From NCBI GenBank assembly GCA_963995525.1, contig OZ023213.1:44593597-44657596 (forward strand): a DNA stretch of 64,000 bases, read 5' to 3'. Position 1 is the first letter of the stretch. The number at the start of each line of letters is the position of its first letter. Under the pieces are notes generated by a model. It saw only the letters and a list, made by a program, of their open reading frames with translations. It ran no database searches and was not told the origin of the DNA. The position numbers were made by a program, and so were the translations under genes. This document shows positions 47,515-58,142 of this stretch, piece by piece. The DNA is from Escarpia spicata. Taxonomy: Eukaryota > Annelida > Polychaeta > Sabellida > Siboglinidae.

Positions 47515-47645
47515 CATCATCATCATCATCATTGTGCAGCCGTAGTGTCCCGTGGTTGGGCAAAGGTCTCAGCATGTCGTTTCCAAATCTGCCTGTCTTG
47601 CGCTATCCTCGGCCAGATGGTGCCCTTCCAATACTTAAAATATAT
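47515..47645 (-). mobile_element. LINE 3' end with an ATG-triplet tail (minus strand)
   Basis: Read on the minus strand, 47640-47535 gives WPRIAQDRQIWKRHAETFAQ followed by PRDTTAAQ. This is the very common C-terminal ending of invertebrate LINE ORF2 (DRxxWRxxA...PQRDTT). It is followed by a short atgatgatg tail, typical of a LINE 3' end. It is heavily 5'-truncated. Confidence 0.7.
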
Positions 47646-48343
47646 CTGATTTTATATGTATGTACATGTTTATGAAAAGTGCATGTGAGTGTGAGCATGT
47701 ATGTGGTGTGAGCATACTTACATGATTATGGCGTTTGTATTTTAGCAAGACATGTTCAATGCAATAACACTATATTTGCGATCAGCCAATGATACAGAAT
47801 GACAGTAAATGCTTGCACCAACTGCAGTGCTAACCGTGCTAAAATAACTCCAATCTGTCCAGTAGTGGGCAGTACAGGACGGTCACTGGTTCTAATATGT
47901 CCCATAGGGGGCACGACAGGGCCGTCACCCCTATATCTGACTCCAAACTGTCTAATGGAGGGCAGGATATGTCCGTTGCTAGCCTTAATATGTTCCACAC
48001 AGAAGAGGACAGGACTATCATTGACTCCAAACTGTCTAAACGAGGGCGAACAAGTGACCGTCGGCCATCAGCCAGTCATTTCCTTTTTCATAAAACAACA
48101 TTAAATAATGACTGTCAGTTGAAGACGGCGTGTAAACCATGGACGGAATCTGCAAGCCGGCTACGCAACCAAACCATTGAAGATAAGGAAGTGATATGAT
48201 TTACTAAAATGCATAGCAGCAAAAACAGTTTACCCTCCTCTAAACAATAATTATCCAAATAACAACGATCCAAACATCTCAGTACATTAATTAATATCAT
48301 CTCTAACGTTCGATGCCTTTTGTGAGTGATGTCTCAGTTCCGA
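47646..48343. other. Non-coding with a degenerate tandem pattern
   Basis: Positions 47845-48060 repeat the phrases actccaaactgtctaa and aggacaggac/acaggacggtcact at irregular spacing, an old decayed minisatellite. No gene seen. Confidence 0.45.
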
Positions 48344-48642
48344 TAAAGCTATAATTCCATATGTACGGATACGGCGTGCGGATGCGGCATGCGGCAAAAC
48401 AATTAATATATTGCCCGGTGGAAATTAACATAAGTAGTTCCAAACATGCATAGGCGGATGAGTTTTGTCGTGCGGATGCGGCTGCGGCAAATTGAATCGC
48501 TCCGTGTAGCGATTCGAATCGTATCCGCACACGAATCGGATAGGAAATTCCCAGTAGTGACGACACTACATAGGTAGGCCCTATTCCCCATTCCGCTTGC
48601 GTTTCCGTACGCGTTTCCGTACATATGGAATCGTAGCTTAAG
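48344..48642. mobile_element. MITE with ~28-bp inverted ends
   Basis: The left arm aagctataattccatatgta..cggatacg (48346-48373) is matched in reverse by the right arm at 48612-48640 (cgtttccgtacatatggaat..cgtagctta). The interior is rich in ggatgcgg / gcggcaaa motifs. No coding capacity. Confidence 0.6.
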
Positions 48643-48982
48643 GCGCAGCTGCGTCAAATTGAACGTATCCGAAGGATCGCCTCTTTCCGTCGAAATGATG
48701 TATCGCAACCGTTATATATGTGGTGCGCTAAACATAACTATTAAAGCATAGCCGTCTGTCCCGTTACCCGAAATCAGCCAGGAGTGGTTATTATTAGAAG
48801 GATGTTCCCTGAATCAGTTTACTTCGCCCCACTTGTGGTTTGGACTGAGGTATCAAGACACCAGCCTCCGTAACAGGTGCGGCGTTTTACTATCTGAATA
48901 TTTTGTTTACAATTTGAAATGTTCGCGATCGTTACGTTCTTATTGCGGGAACGAATGTACCATAAGCACACGGCATAGTAGC

Positions 48983-49600
<618 letters not shown>

Positions 49601-49740
49601 TCAGCGTCTTCCGAAGTCGTGCTGAAGCTCCGACCCACCCAATATTAATTTCTTTCCGGCGCCAGCGGAGGTTTTGGCTAGCCTCAGGTTTTGCCCCCCT
49701 CCCCAGACTACGCTGTCTGGATCCGCTCCTGGGTCTACCT
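49601..49740. repeat. Dispersed repeat related to 5.84 kb
   Basis: gtgctgaagctccgacccac plus ccaatattaatttctttccg matches 5838-5885. The second half (ttttgcccccctccccagac) looks like the tail of a repeat family. Confidence 0.55.
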
Positions 49741-50284
49741 AGGGCCCACGAAAATGTTGGGTGTCTAGGGCCAAGAATGTCTTAATTCGTTACTTAGACA
49801 AGGTATAACCTTTTTTGTTTATCCAAAATAGATAGATTTAAGCTGTCATGGTTTATTTGCAAAACCACACTAATGCCCGTTCTTTGATTAGGCTGCTCCT
49901 CCGTGTTACATCTACATTTCATCAATCTCCGGGCAACGAATTTGAGCGTTGAGCGCGGGAACTACATATACGTGAGGATTTAAGGTGTTTGACAGAACCG
50001 CTTAGACACCCATTGCCTGACATCGCCTACGCCGCTCAAACGCCACTGGCAGTTGCGCATCGTGGCGAGATAACTCACGCAGATCTCTGTTCCGCATATT
50101 AGTCTCCAGACGGCGCCGTTGTCGAAGGGAGGGTTCGCATCAATAGAACTAAGCTTGTTATGGTTTTAAGCCGCGGATTTACAGCGTGGAATCCGTCTGT
50201 ACGTGGATGTGCCTTGCGCGGTGTACTTGTGTGATTGTGAGTCGTCGAAGCGACGAGGATAGACCTGCAATAAACGACTGGACC
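49741..50284 (+). other. Flank and probable 5' UTR of a second nAChR gene
   Basis: The sequence before the ATG at 50285 is GC-richer than its surroundings. No TATA box or other promoter element is clear enough to call. Confidence 0.35.
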
Positions 50285-50339
50285 ATGTCTGGAACTAGCT
50301 CGGTCCCGTGTGCACTGTTGGTGGTGGCTGCCATGATCG
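50285..50339 (+). CDS. Signal-peptide exon 1 of a second nAChR-type gene
   Basis: ATG opens MSGTSSVPCALLVVAAMI plus one base, followed by a strong donor gtaagtatag. It is 55 bp, phase 1 at its end, with a short polar start and a hydrophobic core as in a secretory signal. Length and phase are the same as exon 1 of alpha7-type nAChR genes as I recall it, and the phase fits the exon 2 copies in this window. Those lie upstream at 14-16 kb, so this exon must belong to another gene running to the right. I found no matching exon 2 before the window ends. It could be the first exon of an unrelated secreted protein. Confidence 0.55.
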
Positions 50340-51278
50340 GTAAGTATAGTACATACTACGTCTACGCTATTCTTAGACGCGAATGACACCTGCAGCAGAC
50401 GGACAACGGCTTCTGTCTAGTATCTCCGCTTCTCTTCCACGCGTCTTTCCACTCGAGGTAGTCCTTCCTTGAATTACACAAAGTAGTCTGAAGAAAGTAT
50501 CCCTTTTGCATTCGGCGGCGCCTGAACTTTCAGCGTAGTTTCTGCGACACAGGAATTGATTAGTTTGCACCAACCCAATGACGATATTATCAAGTTATTT
50601 TAAAATAATATGTCTGCATGTGTTTTGGAAATGGGTAAGGGCGAATGTGTGGCTTAAGTGACTAACGTATCTGCGTTACGGAAGAAAGTAGATTTAACGG
50701 GAATACAACTGAACTGCCGGTGTTTTGGTAACAGTGCAATATAGACTGATGGGTTTAGGAATAGACAGACGTGAACACAATGCGGGAACCAAACTGTAAA
50801 CCAGACCGACGATTGCACATTGACCAGCATATCCCCCAAGGGTCCCACCTCCCGTCGCCGGATGTCCATATAATACGATTGTGCAAATAACGCTGGTATC
50901 AGATAACGGTCAGTGGTCAAGCGGCGTAGGTATGAGGTTTATCTGTATATGTTTATTTGAAAGGATGACGACGTCTACAGTAAGGAATGTCAGACGTTTC
51001 CGGTTCCGCTGTCGTTTACCTGGATGACTGTTATCCGGCATTCCACCCTGAAATATACTCCTCACGGAGAGCCATATTACGCAACAGCGAACGAGTTGTA
51101 GTTAACTAGAGTGGTCGGAGTGTAATTGAGATGTTCGGGATGTTTACACTTATAAACAGTACGGTGACATTGTAAATAGTGTCGCGTTTCGTTGTTATGT
51201 GTCAACAAGTGAATCGGTTCGAACAAATAAATACTTACATTTTATAGTAATTATTAATGAATGCCATAAACAGATGAC
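50340..51278 (+). other. Intron 1 of the putative second receptor gene (first part)
   Basis: No coding sequence or named repeat was recognised. Confidence 0.4.
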
Positions 51279-51561
<283 letters not shown>

Positions 51562-51654
51562 GAGGGAGTGATAGATAGGTAAATAGATTTTGAGAGAGAG
51601 CGCTAGAAGGGAGGGGGCTGGCTACTTTTTGCAATTGTATTACTGATATTGTCT

Positions 51655-51683
51655 TACATACATATATATATATATATATATAC

Positions 51684-51714
<31 letters not shown>

Positions 51715-51850
51715 CAAACATACATACATACATACATACATGCATATATGCATACATACATACATACATACATGCATACATACATACTTACATAGAAACG
51801 TACGTACGTATATATATATATTATATATATATATATCTCTCTCTCTCTCT
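51655..51850. repeat. TA / CATA / CT microsatellites
   Basis: (TA)n, (CATA)n, (TA)n and a short (CT)n follow one another and lead directly into the left arm of a long inverted repeat. Confidence 0.93.
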
Positions 51851-52118
51851 CACTCACAAGATAATTTCCCATAAGAACACATACAATTGAACAAATGAAT
51901 AAAAAACATAAACTGCCAAATACCCTCTAGCTTTCAATATATAACCTAAGCGTACACTAGCCTGGCCGCAATTACCGACACTGGTCCACTGCAACTGTCC
52001 TAGAAAACATACTCAGTACCCTCACAACATAACTATACAGTTACGTCGAGATATAATTGCACCGACGTCGCTGTATACTCGTGTGACGCCGCATTTATTG
52101 ACTAACGGAGCAAGAGAG

Positions 52119-52377
52119 ACAGAAGAGAGACAGAAGAGAGACAGAAGAGAGACAGAAGAGAGACAGAAGAGAGACAAAGAGAGACAGAAGCGAGACAGAG
52201 ACAGAGACAGAGACAGAGACAGAGGCAGGCATGCAGACAGGCATGCAGGCATGCAGACAGGCATGCAGGCATGCAGGCATGCAGGCATGCAGGCATGCAG
52301 GCATGCAGGCATGCAGGCAGGCATGCAGGCATGCAGGCAGGCAGGCATGCAGGCATGCAGGCAGGCAGGCATGCATG

Positions 52378-52413
<36 letters not shown>

Positions 52414-52440
52414 CACACAAACGGACGGACGGACGGACTA
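52119..52440. repeat. AGACAGAAG, GGCATGCA and GGAC tandem repeats
   Basis: agagacaga units (52119-52215) grade into ggcatgcag units (52225-52380), then (GGCA)n and (GGAC)n. A shorter ggca..cacaaacggac copy recurs at 52605-52660. Met-Pro-Ala-Cys and Gln-Ala-Cys-Arg frames are artefacts. Confidence 0.93.
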
Positions 52441-52600
52441 TATTTATTTTCAAACATTTTATTAAATTGGAATTTGACATACCAATGAATCATGCGTACA
52501 TGTGTATTATCAGAAATATGAAGAAATAATTAAACACTGCGACCGTAGTATGTTTTGCACGGATATTCTTTTTACCCTACCGGGAAGTTAACAATAAAGA

Positions 52601-52665
52601 GACAGGCGGGCGGGCGGGCGGGCGGGCAGGCAGGCACACAAACGGACGGACGGACTGACAGACCG
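52601..52665. repeat. (GGGC)n(GGCA)n(GGAC)n
   Basis: Tetranucleotide runs in the same order as at the end of the 52.4-kb array (ggca, cacaaac, ggac). Confidence 0.9.
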
Positions 52666-52954
52666 TTATAGTTAGTTAGGACAGAACAACAAATCAATAT
52701 ATAGATGCACACAGAGAGATTAAATATATTTTGACAAAATACAATGCTAATAAAGGTTTAATATAGCTTTCTATAAACACACTTTCTAACAGGTAATTTG
52801 AATAATGATTTCCTCTAGAATTGTGCTTAGTTTAACGCATTATTCGATGTACAGATTTTGCTGTACCAAGTTAGCTATAATACTATTCATGCGTATTTGA
52901 ATTCGTTCAAATAATCTCCAAATATTTTGCATTTATTAGTATTATTGTCGAATA

Positions 52955-53570
52955 GTGTAACGAGTAAAGTGAGTCTGATGCAGCTGTCCTTTAGAGACAG
53001 TCGGCGTACTGTGTAACGAGTAAAGTGAGTCTGATGCAGCTGTCCTTTAGAGACAGTCGGCGTACTGTGTAACGAGTAAAGTGAGTATGATGCAGCTGTC
53101 CTTTAGAGACAGTCGGCGTACTGTGTAACGAGTAAAGTGAGTCTGATGCAGCTGTCCTTTAGAGACAGTCGGCGTACTGTGTAACGAGTAAAGTGAGTCT
53201 GATGCAGCTGTCCTTTAGAGACAGTCGGCGTACTGTGTAACGAGTAAAGTGAGTCTGATGCAGCTGTCCTTTAGAGACAGTCGGCGTACTGTGTAACGAG
53301 TAAAGTGAGTCTGATGCAGCTGTCCTTTAGAGACAGTCGGCGTACTGTGTAACGAGTAAAGTGAGTCTGATGCAGCTGTCCTTTAGAGACAGTCGGCGTA
53401 CTGTGTAACGAGTAAAGTGAGTCTGATGCAGCTGTCCTTTAGAGACAGTCGGCGTACTGTGTAACGAGTAAAGTGAGTCTGATACAGCTGTCCTTTAGAG
53501 ACAGTCGGCGTACTATGTAACGAGTAAAGTGAGTCTGATACAGCTGTCCTTTAGAGACAGTCGGCGTACT
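52955..53570. repeat. 56-bp minisatellite, exactly 11 copies
   Basis: The unit is gtgtaacgagtaaagtgagt, ctgatgcagctgtcctttag, agacagtcggcgtact. It repeats at 56-bp spacing from 52955 to 53570 with only three or four single-base variants (gtatgatg in copy 3, gatacag in the last two). Each unit contains a donor-like aaagtgagt and an acceptor-like tgtcctttag. Confidence 0.96.
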
Positions 53571-54555
53571 GTGTGTGCTTTGTAGTTTGGCCAGCAAACA
53601 CATTGTCCGGTATTTAATTCTCTATCCGTGTATGGTGTCATTGAGCAATGGCCGGTTGTTATGGAGTTATGTGTGGTACGATCAGCGATCTATCAAATGG
53701 AAATGACGTCACCGGAACCTACATTTAACGAACTACCTTTACAGGCATACCTCGTTTTTATATTGTATTGCCGCAGTAAGTCAACATTTCCATAAATCAC
53801 GTCTTAACCTTGTAATTGATATTATATGTTTATCCTACATAGTACTTCAAACTCTATTGCAATAATGTAGAGTGTTAATGGCGACATTACACGACTCATT
53901 TCGATGAATGACTACGTTTACTTATTTTGTTAGAAGTAATACTTTTCGTAAAATAAACTGGCTTATAATTTAACTGTTCTTTTTAACTTACTGTGTGCAG
54001 TTTATTAAGTGTATATATGTTACTTTTAAAATCCAAGATACATGTTTTGCTGTTGTGTTTACTTAAACTGATATCATTTAAGTTCTTAGTCACATTAGCC
54101 ACGATTCTATCAAATGACCCGGGGTTTAAACTCAGTATTTAACCAAATTTAACAAGATCGCCACCCAGATCATGAACTCTGGATAACAAGAGGACGTGGA
54201 AACCTTCAGCTTACCGAGAGCCCAATTTTACTTATTTAAAAAAAACCCGCCTTTCTGTTTTAAACATGTTCATGCTCCGAGCATTTACACGATCAGTATA
54301 TGTGATGTGCACACGCATAGTCCTTTGTGACGTGAGTTTTAAAAAGTGTACAGCCATTGCTATTCAGAAGAACTATTATTGTTTTCAGTAACTTGATTGC
54401 TTGTATTAGGCCCCACATTGGACGACTTTATGTTCATATTTTGTTATACTGTTCCAAATGCATGTTATAAATGAGCACATGAATGAGTAACGCACACCTA
54501 ATTATTTTGTTTTCAAATGTTATAAGTAATAAACCACAGTTGTGCCCAACAAGCG
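53571..54555. other. Non-coding interior of the 3.3-kb unit
   Basis: AT-rich; no transposase-like frame and nothing recognised. Confidence 0.45.
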
Positions 54556-54571
54556 AAGTATATATATATAA

Positions 54572-54636
<65 letters not shown>
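54556..54636. repeat. (TA)n microsatellite
   Basis: Long TA run with one aag interruption. Confidence 0.96.
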
Positions 54637-54637
<1 letters not shown>

Positions 54638-55146
54638 CAACGGCGTTTCGGGCGGCTGACAATTAAGTTGCGCCTAATTTAAATAAAACGGCCCGGAACT
54701 TTCATGCAATTCTATAGCCCTGCGGTGTTGAACGGTTGCCTTGGATGTTTGCAGATATCACAGCTACGCTAGACTTAATCCAGCGTTGATAGCTCGAATC
54801 AACGGCTGGCAGCATAACTCGTGGACTTTGACATCACTGCTGACCCTGTTATCGTAAATACGCTTTTTACACGCGAAAATGATACCTAATTGCTCCGTTA
54901 GTCGATAAATGCGGCGTCCCACGAGTATACAGCGACGTCGGTGCAATTATATCTCGACGTAACTGTATAATTATGTTGTGAGGGTACTGAGTATGTTTTC
55001 TAGGACAGTTGCAGTGGACCAGTGTCGGTAATTGCGGCCAGGCTAGTGTACGCTGTATTGAAAGCTGGAGGGTATTTGGCAGTTTATGTTTTTTATTCAT
55101 TTATTCAATTGTATGTGTTCTTATGGGAAATGATCTTGTGAGTAAT

Positions 55147-55183
55147 ATATATATATATGTATATATATTTACATATATATATG

Positions 55184-55220
<37 letters not shown>

Positions 55221-55257
55221 GTATATATATATATATATATATGTGTATATACTTACA
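55147..55257. repeat. (TA)n / TATG microsatellite
   Basis: TA runs with tgtatatat and catatat interruptions directly outside the right inverted-repeat arm. Confidence 0.94.
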
Positions 55258-55269
55258 TGACTGAAAGGC

Positions 55270-55523
55270 TGAACTGATTCAACCAAGCCTGCCATGGATG
55301 CGTGTGTCATGACTCATATGTTTGTGTGATGGGGTTCGTACTCCAATCCCTGGCCCGGGTGGTGGCCTTTATTTTGAGAAGGGATAACGGATCTGTGTCT
55401 CTTTCGAAAAACGCATACTAAATGGGGTGAAAGAAGTTGTTTACGCTCCGAAACACCAGCAGGTGGATTCGAACTCACGATTCTAAGTCTGGCATTCTGT
55501 AAGCACCCTAGTGACTACGGTCC
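55270..55523 (-). mobile_element. tRNA-derived SINE (minus strand)
   Basis: Read on the minus strand from 55523, it starts ggaccgtagtcactagggtg (A-box-like TAGTCACTAGGG). About 45 bases later it has gtgagttcgaatccacct, a nearly perfect B box (GTTCGAATCC). The region further 3' is unrelated to a tRNA and the acceptor stem does not close. This makes it a SINE head and not a tRNA gene. The 3' boundary is uncertain. Confidence 0.6.
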
Positions 55524-57010
55524 TTTTTCCAAAATTAAATACAAATATTGGTTCTTTTGGTTTAATTATGTCGCGAAATCATAAAAAGTGTGTCGGTTAA
55601 CGTTATTGTTTCGCGGCGGTCATGAACGTTGCACCGCTTGATCATATCTACAGGAGATGACGAAGACGATTTTCTTCCGTTGTTCGTTACCCGTCTTTTA
55701 CAAATCCTACATTATTTACAACATCAAAGTGTCTTATTGTGTTTACCCAACAAGGTTGTAACTATTTGTATATACTTGTTTTATTTGAAAAATGTGTATT
55801 TTTAAAGAAAAGGTTAGTGTTTGTAAAGGGTGGTGTGTTCATGTCAACAATATCAGTGGTTCATTTGAGTAACCCTAACATTCGTACACACCCCTTATGT
55901 ACGATGGTACGGGCCTGTTTTCTACCCAGACTTGAATTGGTTGGTAAGTTAACGCGTTAACTTACCCGAGTCCTGATTAATTGGTAAGATAACGCGTTAA
56001 GTTTTCCGTGTCCTGATTGGTTGGTAAGTTAACGCATTAACTTGTTATTCAACGCGTTAAGTGCACCGCGTTTACGGCCCCATCGGCCTACCCAAAAACT
56101 TGCGCTCGTAAACACGTCCGTTAAGTGTTGGTTACGCTGGAATTCGCGACAAGAGTTCATAGACCCGACGTGTGTAATTACTGGGGATGCACGATGTCAC
56201 GTTGACGCCATGGGGCAACGACATTCACGCCCCCCGAAACCCCGCCTAGTGTATTCTTCTTAAATGACATCATTCGGTGTTAGATGTCAGTCCGGGAGGT
56301 CATTCTGTCTTTCTACGGCGGGATTCACAAATCGACATTCAAGGCATAGTCGATTTTCTCATTGGTGGCCATGTTAACATATTGTCTGATTACAAGGAAA
56401 CTGGAACTGAAAAAAATCTGAAACTTCTTCACAGCTCCTGCCGAACACGCGGAACAAGTTTAGTCAAACTTATATAATATACACATAGCGCGGTTAAAAT
56501 GCATGCTCATCAATCATTACCAAAATTGCCATATTTACTGCGTCTACGTGTGTTGTGGGTAGATAAATTGAAACAAAACACTCCACCAATTATACTAAAA
56601 ATAGCATAATTTCACTGCCACTACATTCTAACACTAAGCCTGCCACCACGATGAATCAACAGCATTCAATTCACACCAAACGGTTTTTTCTTTAAAAGTA
56701 AATTACGATGTTCAAAGTCCGACATTCTTAGCTAAAACAGGACGGTTAGCCGAGCTGTCGTCCCTTCGTGGCGCTGTTTAGAGCGCGTCCTGTCGTTGGC
56801 AAACTGGCTAAACAAAATGAAGTCTTTGTCACCCGCTATAGTAAATGTACTTTGGCCTGTTATATTGCACAGATAGTAATAAACATATTTCGTTTACTTT
56901 ACTGTGGCACTCGTGCGTGTGTCAATGGTAAACACGTGTACAATGAATGTACGACATGTTGTACAATGTGTGTGAGATAATAAATATAATGTTTGTAAGA
57001 TCAGTTGTGC
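55524..57010. other. Non-coding with a GTTAACGCGTTAAC repeat
   Basis: At about 55935-56065 the phrase tcctgattggttggtaagtt plus aacgcgttaac recurs three to four times at ~43-bp spacing. The aacgcgtt core is palindromic. Otherwise only meaningless short frames. Confidence 0.5.
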
Positions 57011-57460
57011 AATGTATGAAAGACATTCCATTCAATGTATGCAAGACATGTGTACAATGTGTGAAAGACATTCCATTCAATGTATGCAAGACATGTGTAC
57101 AATGTATGAAAGACATGCCATTCAATGTATGCAAGACATGTGTACAATGTGTGAAAGACATGCCATTCAATGTATGCAAGACATGTGTACAATGTGTGAA
57201 AAACATTCCATTCAATGTATGCAAGACATGTGTACAATGTGTGAAAGACATTCCATTCAATGTATGCAAGACATGTGTACAATGTGTGAAAGACATTCCA
57301 TTCAATGTATGAAAGACATGTGTACAATGTGTGAAAGACATCCCATTCAATGTATGCAAGACATGTGTACAATGTGTGAAAGACATTCCATTCAATGTAT
57401 GCAAGACATGCGTACAAAGTATGCAAGACATGTGTGCAATGTGTGAAAGACATGTGTACA
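57011..57460. repeat. 45-bp minisatellite, about 10 copies
   Basis: The unit is aatgtgtgaaagacattcca, ttcaatgtatgcaagacatg, tgtac. Because 45 is a multiple of 3 and the unit lacks stops in several frames, open frames of 120-179 residues occur on both strands (for example CMQDMCTMCERHSIQ). This is a repeat artefact. Confidence 0.95.
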
Positions 57461-57620
57461 ATGCATGTACAACATGACTATATGAATATCACTTAGTCTG
57501 AGATATACCATTGGAATTATAAACAAACATCCTGAAGAAGTAACTCATAGAATACGCACTGACATCCTGCCTTTGTCAGTTGTGGAAATCCGGACCAGTT
57601 ATCGTTTCGCGTAGCAGATT
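57461..57620. other. Non-coding spacer
   Basis: Nothing recognised. Confidence 0.4.
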
Positions 57621-57621
57621 A

Positions 57622-58142
57622 TACAGGGTGTTCCAAAATTATATTTATATTTTACAGTAAATCAAAACATAACTTACATATGCAAGCATGCCATTTGCAC
57701 CATCTTCCAGACCCAAAGAGTTTGTTTCTTGACACGTCAGTATACTCCCACGTGTATCCGAAGACGTTTAACCAATTTCCGATTTAAGCGAAATATTTAA
57801 AGTTTGCCGCAACGCTCACATCCACTAACGGCTGTTCTCCTGGTCCGCCGTTTCGCCAAGTTGGCTACAGGTGTGCAATACACTGCGGTGGTTCCTTCTG
57901 TTACTGTCAGCTGTAACTACGTTGAACCGTATTCACTGCCAGCAACACGCACATTGAGCCTTCTCTAGAATTTTGCCAGGTTTCGATTTAGGCTCTCATT
58001 ATAGAAAGACACCTCAAAGGAAAACTGTACACACAGACCCTTTGAGTTGGGCTACACCAGGTGCAAACTGCATGAACGTATGTATATTGGTTATTTTGTG
58101 ATTCACATTTATAGTAAAATATATTGTTTAGGAATACCCTAC
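57622..58142. mobile_element. Possible mariner-like MITE
   Basis: The left end tacagggtgttccaaaatta and the right end, reversed (agggtattcctaaacaatat), resemble each other. CAGGGTGTTCC is a familiar mariner-type end. The interior, about 500 bp, has no transposase frame. The match between ends is imperfect. Confidence 0.35.

Larger units (their letters stand above)
51852..55143. mobile_element. 3.3-kb unit bounded by ~255-bp inverted repeats
   Basis: Arms 51852-52113 and 54890-55143 are inverted copies. Outer end actcacaagataatttccca pairs with tgggaaatgatcttgtgagt. Further shared phrases are actgccaaataccctc, gcctggccgcaattaccgac, gtcgagatataattgcaccg and taacggagca at the inner edge. Differences are a few substitutions and small gaps. 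The interior holds AGACAG, GCATGCAG and 56-bp repeats and (TA)n but no transposase frame. It fits a non-autonomous DNA transposon with long inverted ends, or an inverted duplication. The outer flanks are (TA)n on both sides. Confidence 0.75.

Noticed and set aside
52022..52529. Met-Pro-Ala-Cys and Gln-Ala-Cys-Arg frames
   Set aside because: These are translations of GCATGCAG and AGACAG repeats.
55440..55523. Candidate tRNA gene on the minus strand
   Set aside because: A and B boxes are present but the acceptor and anticodon stems do not form, so a tRNA-derived SINE is more likely.
56922..57461. Open frames of 120-179 residues on both strands with a 15-residue period
   Set aside because: The 45-bp minisatellite lacks stops in several frames. 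Simultaneous openness on both strands and the absence of any domain argue against coding.
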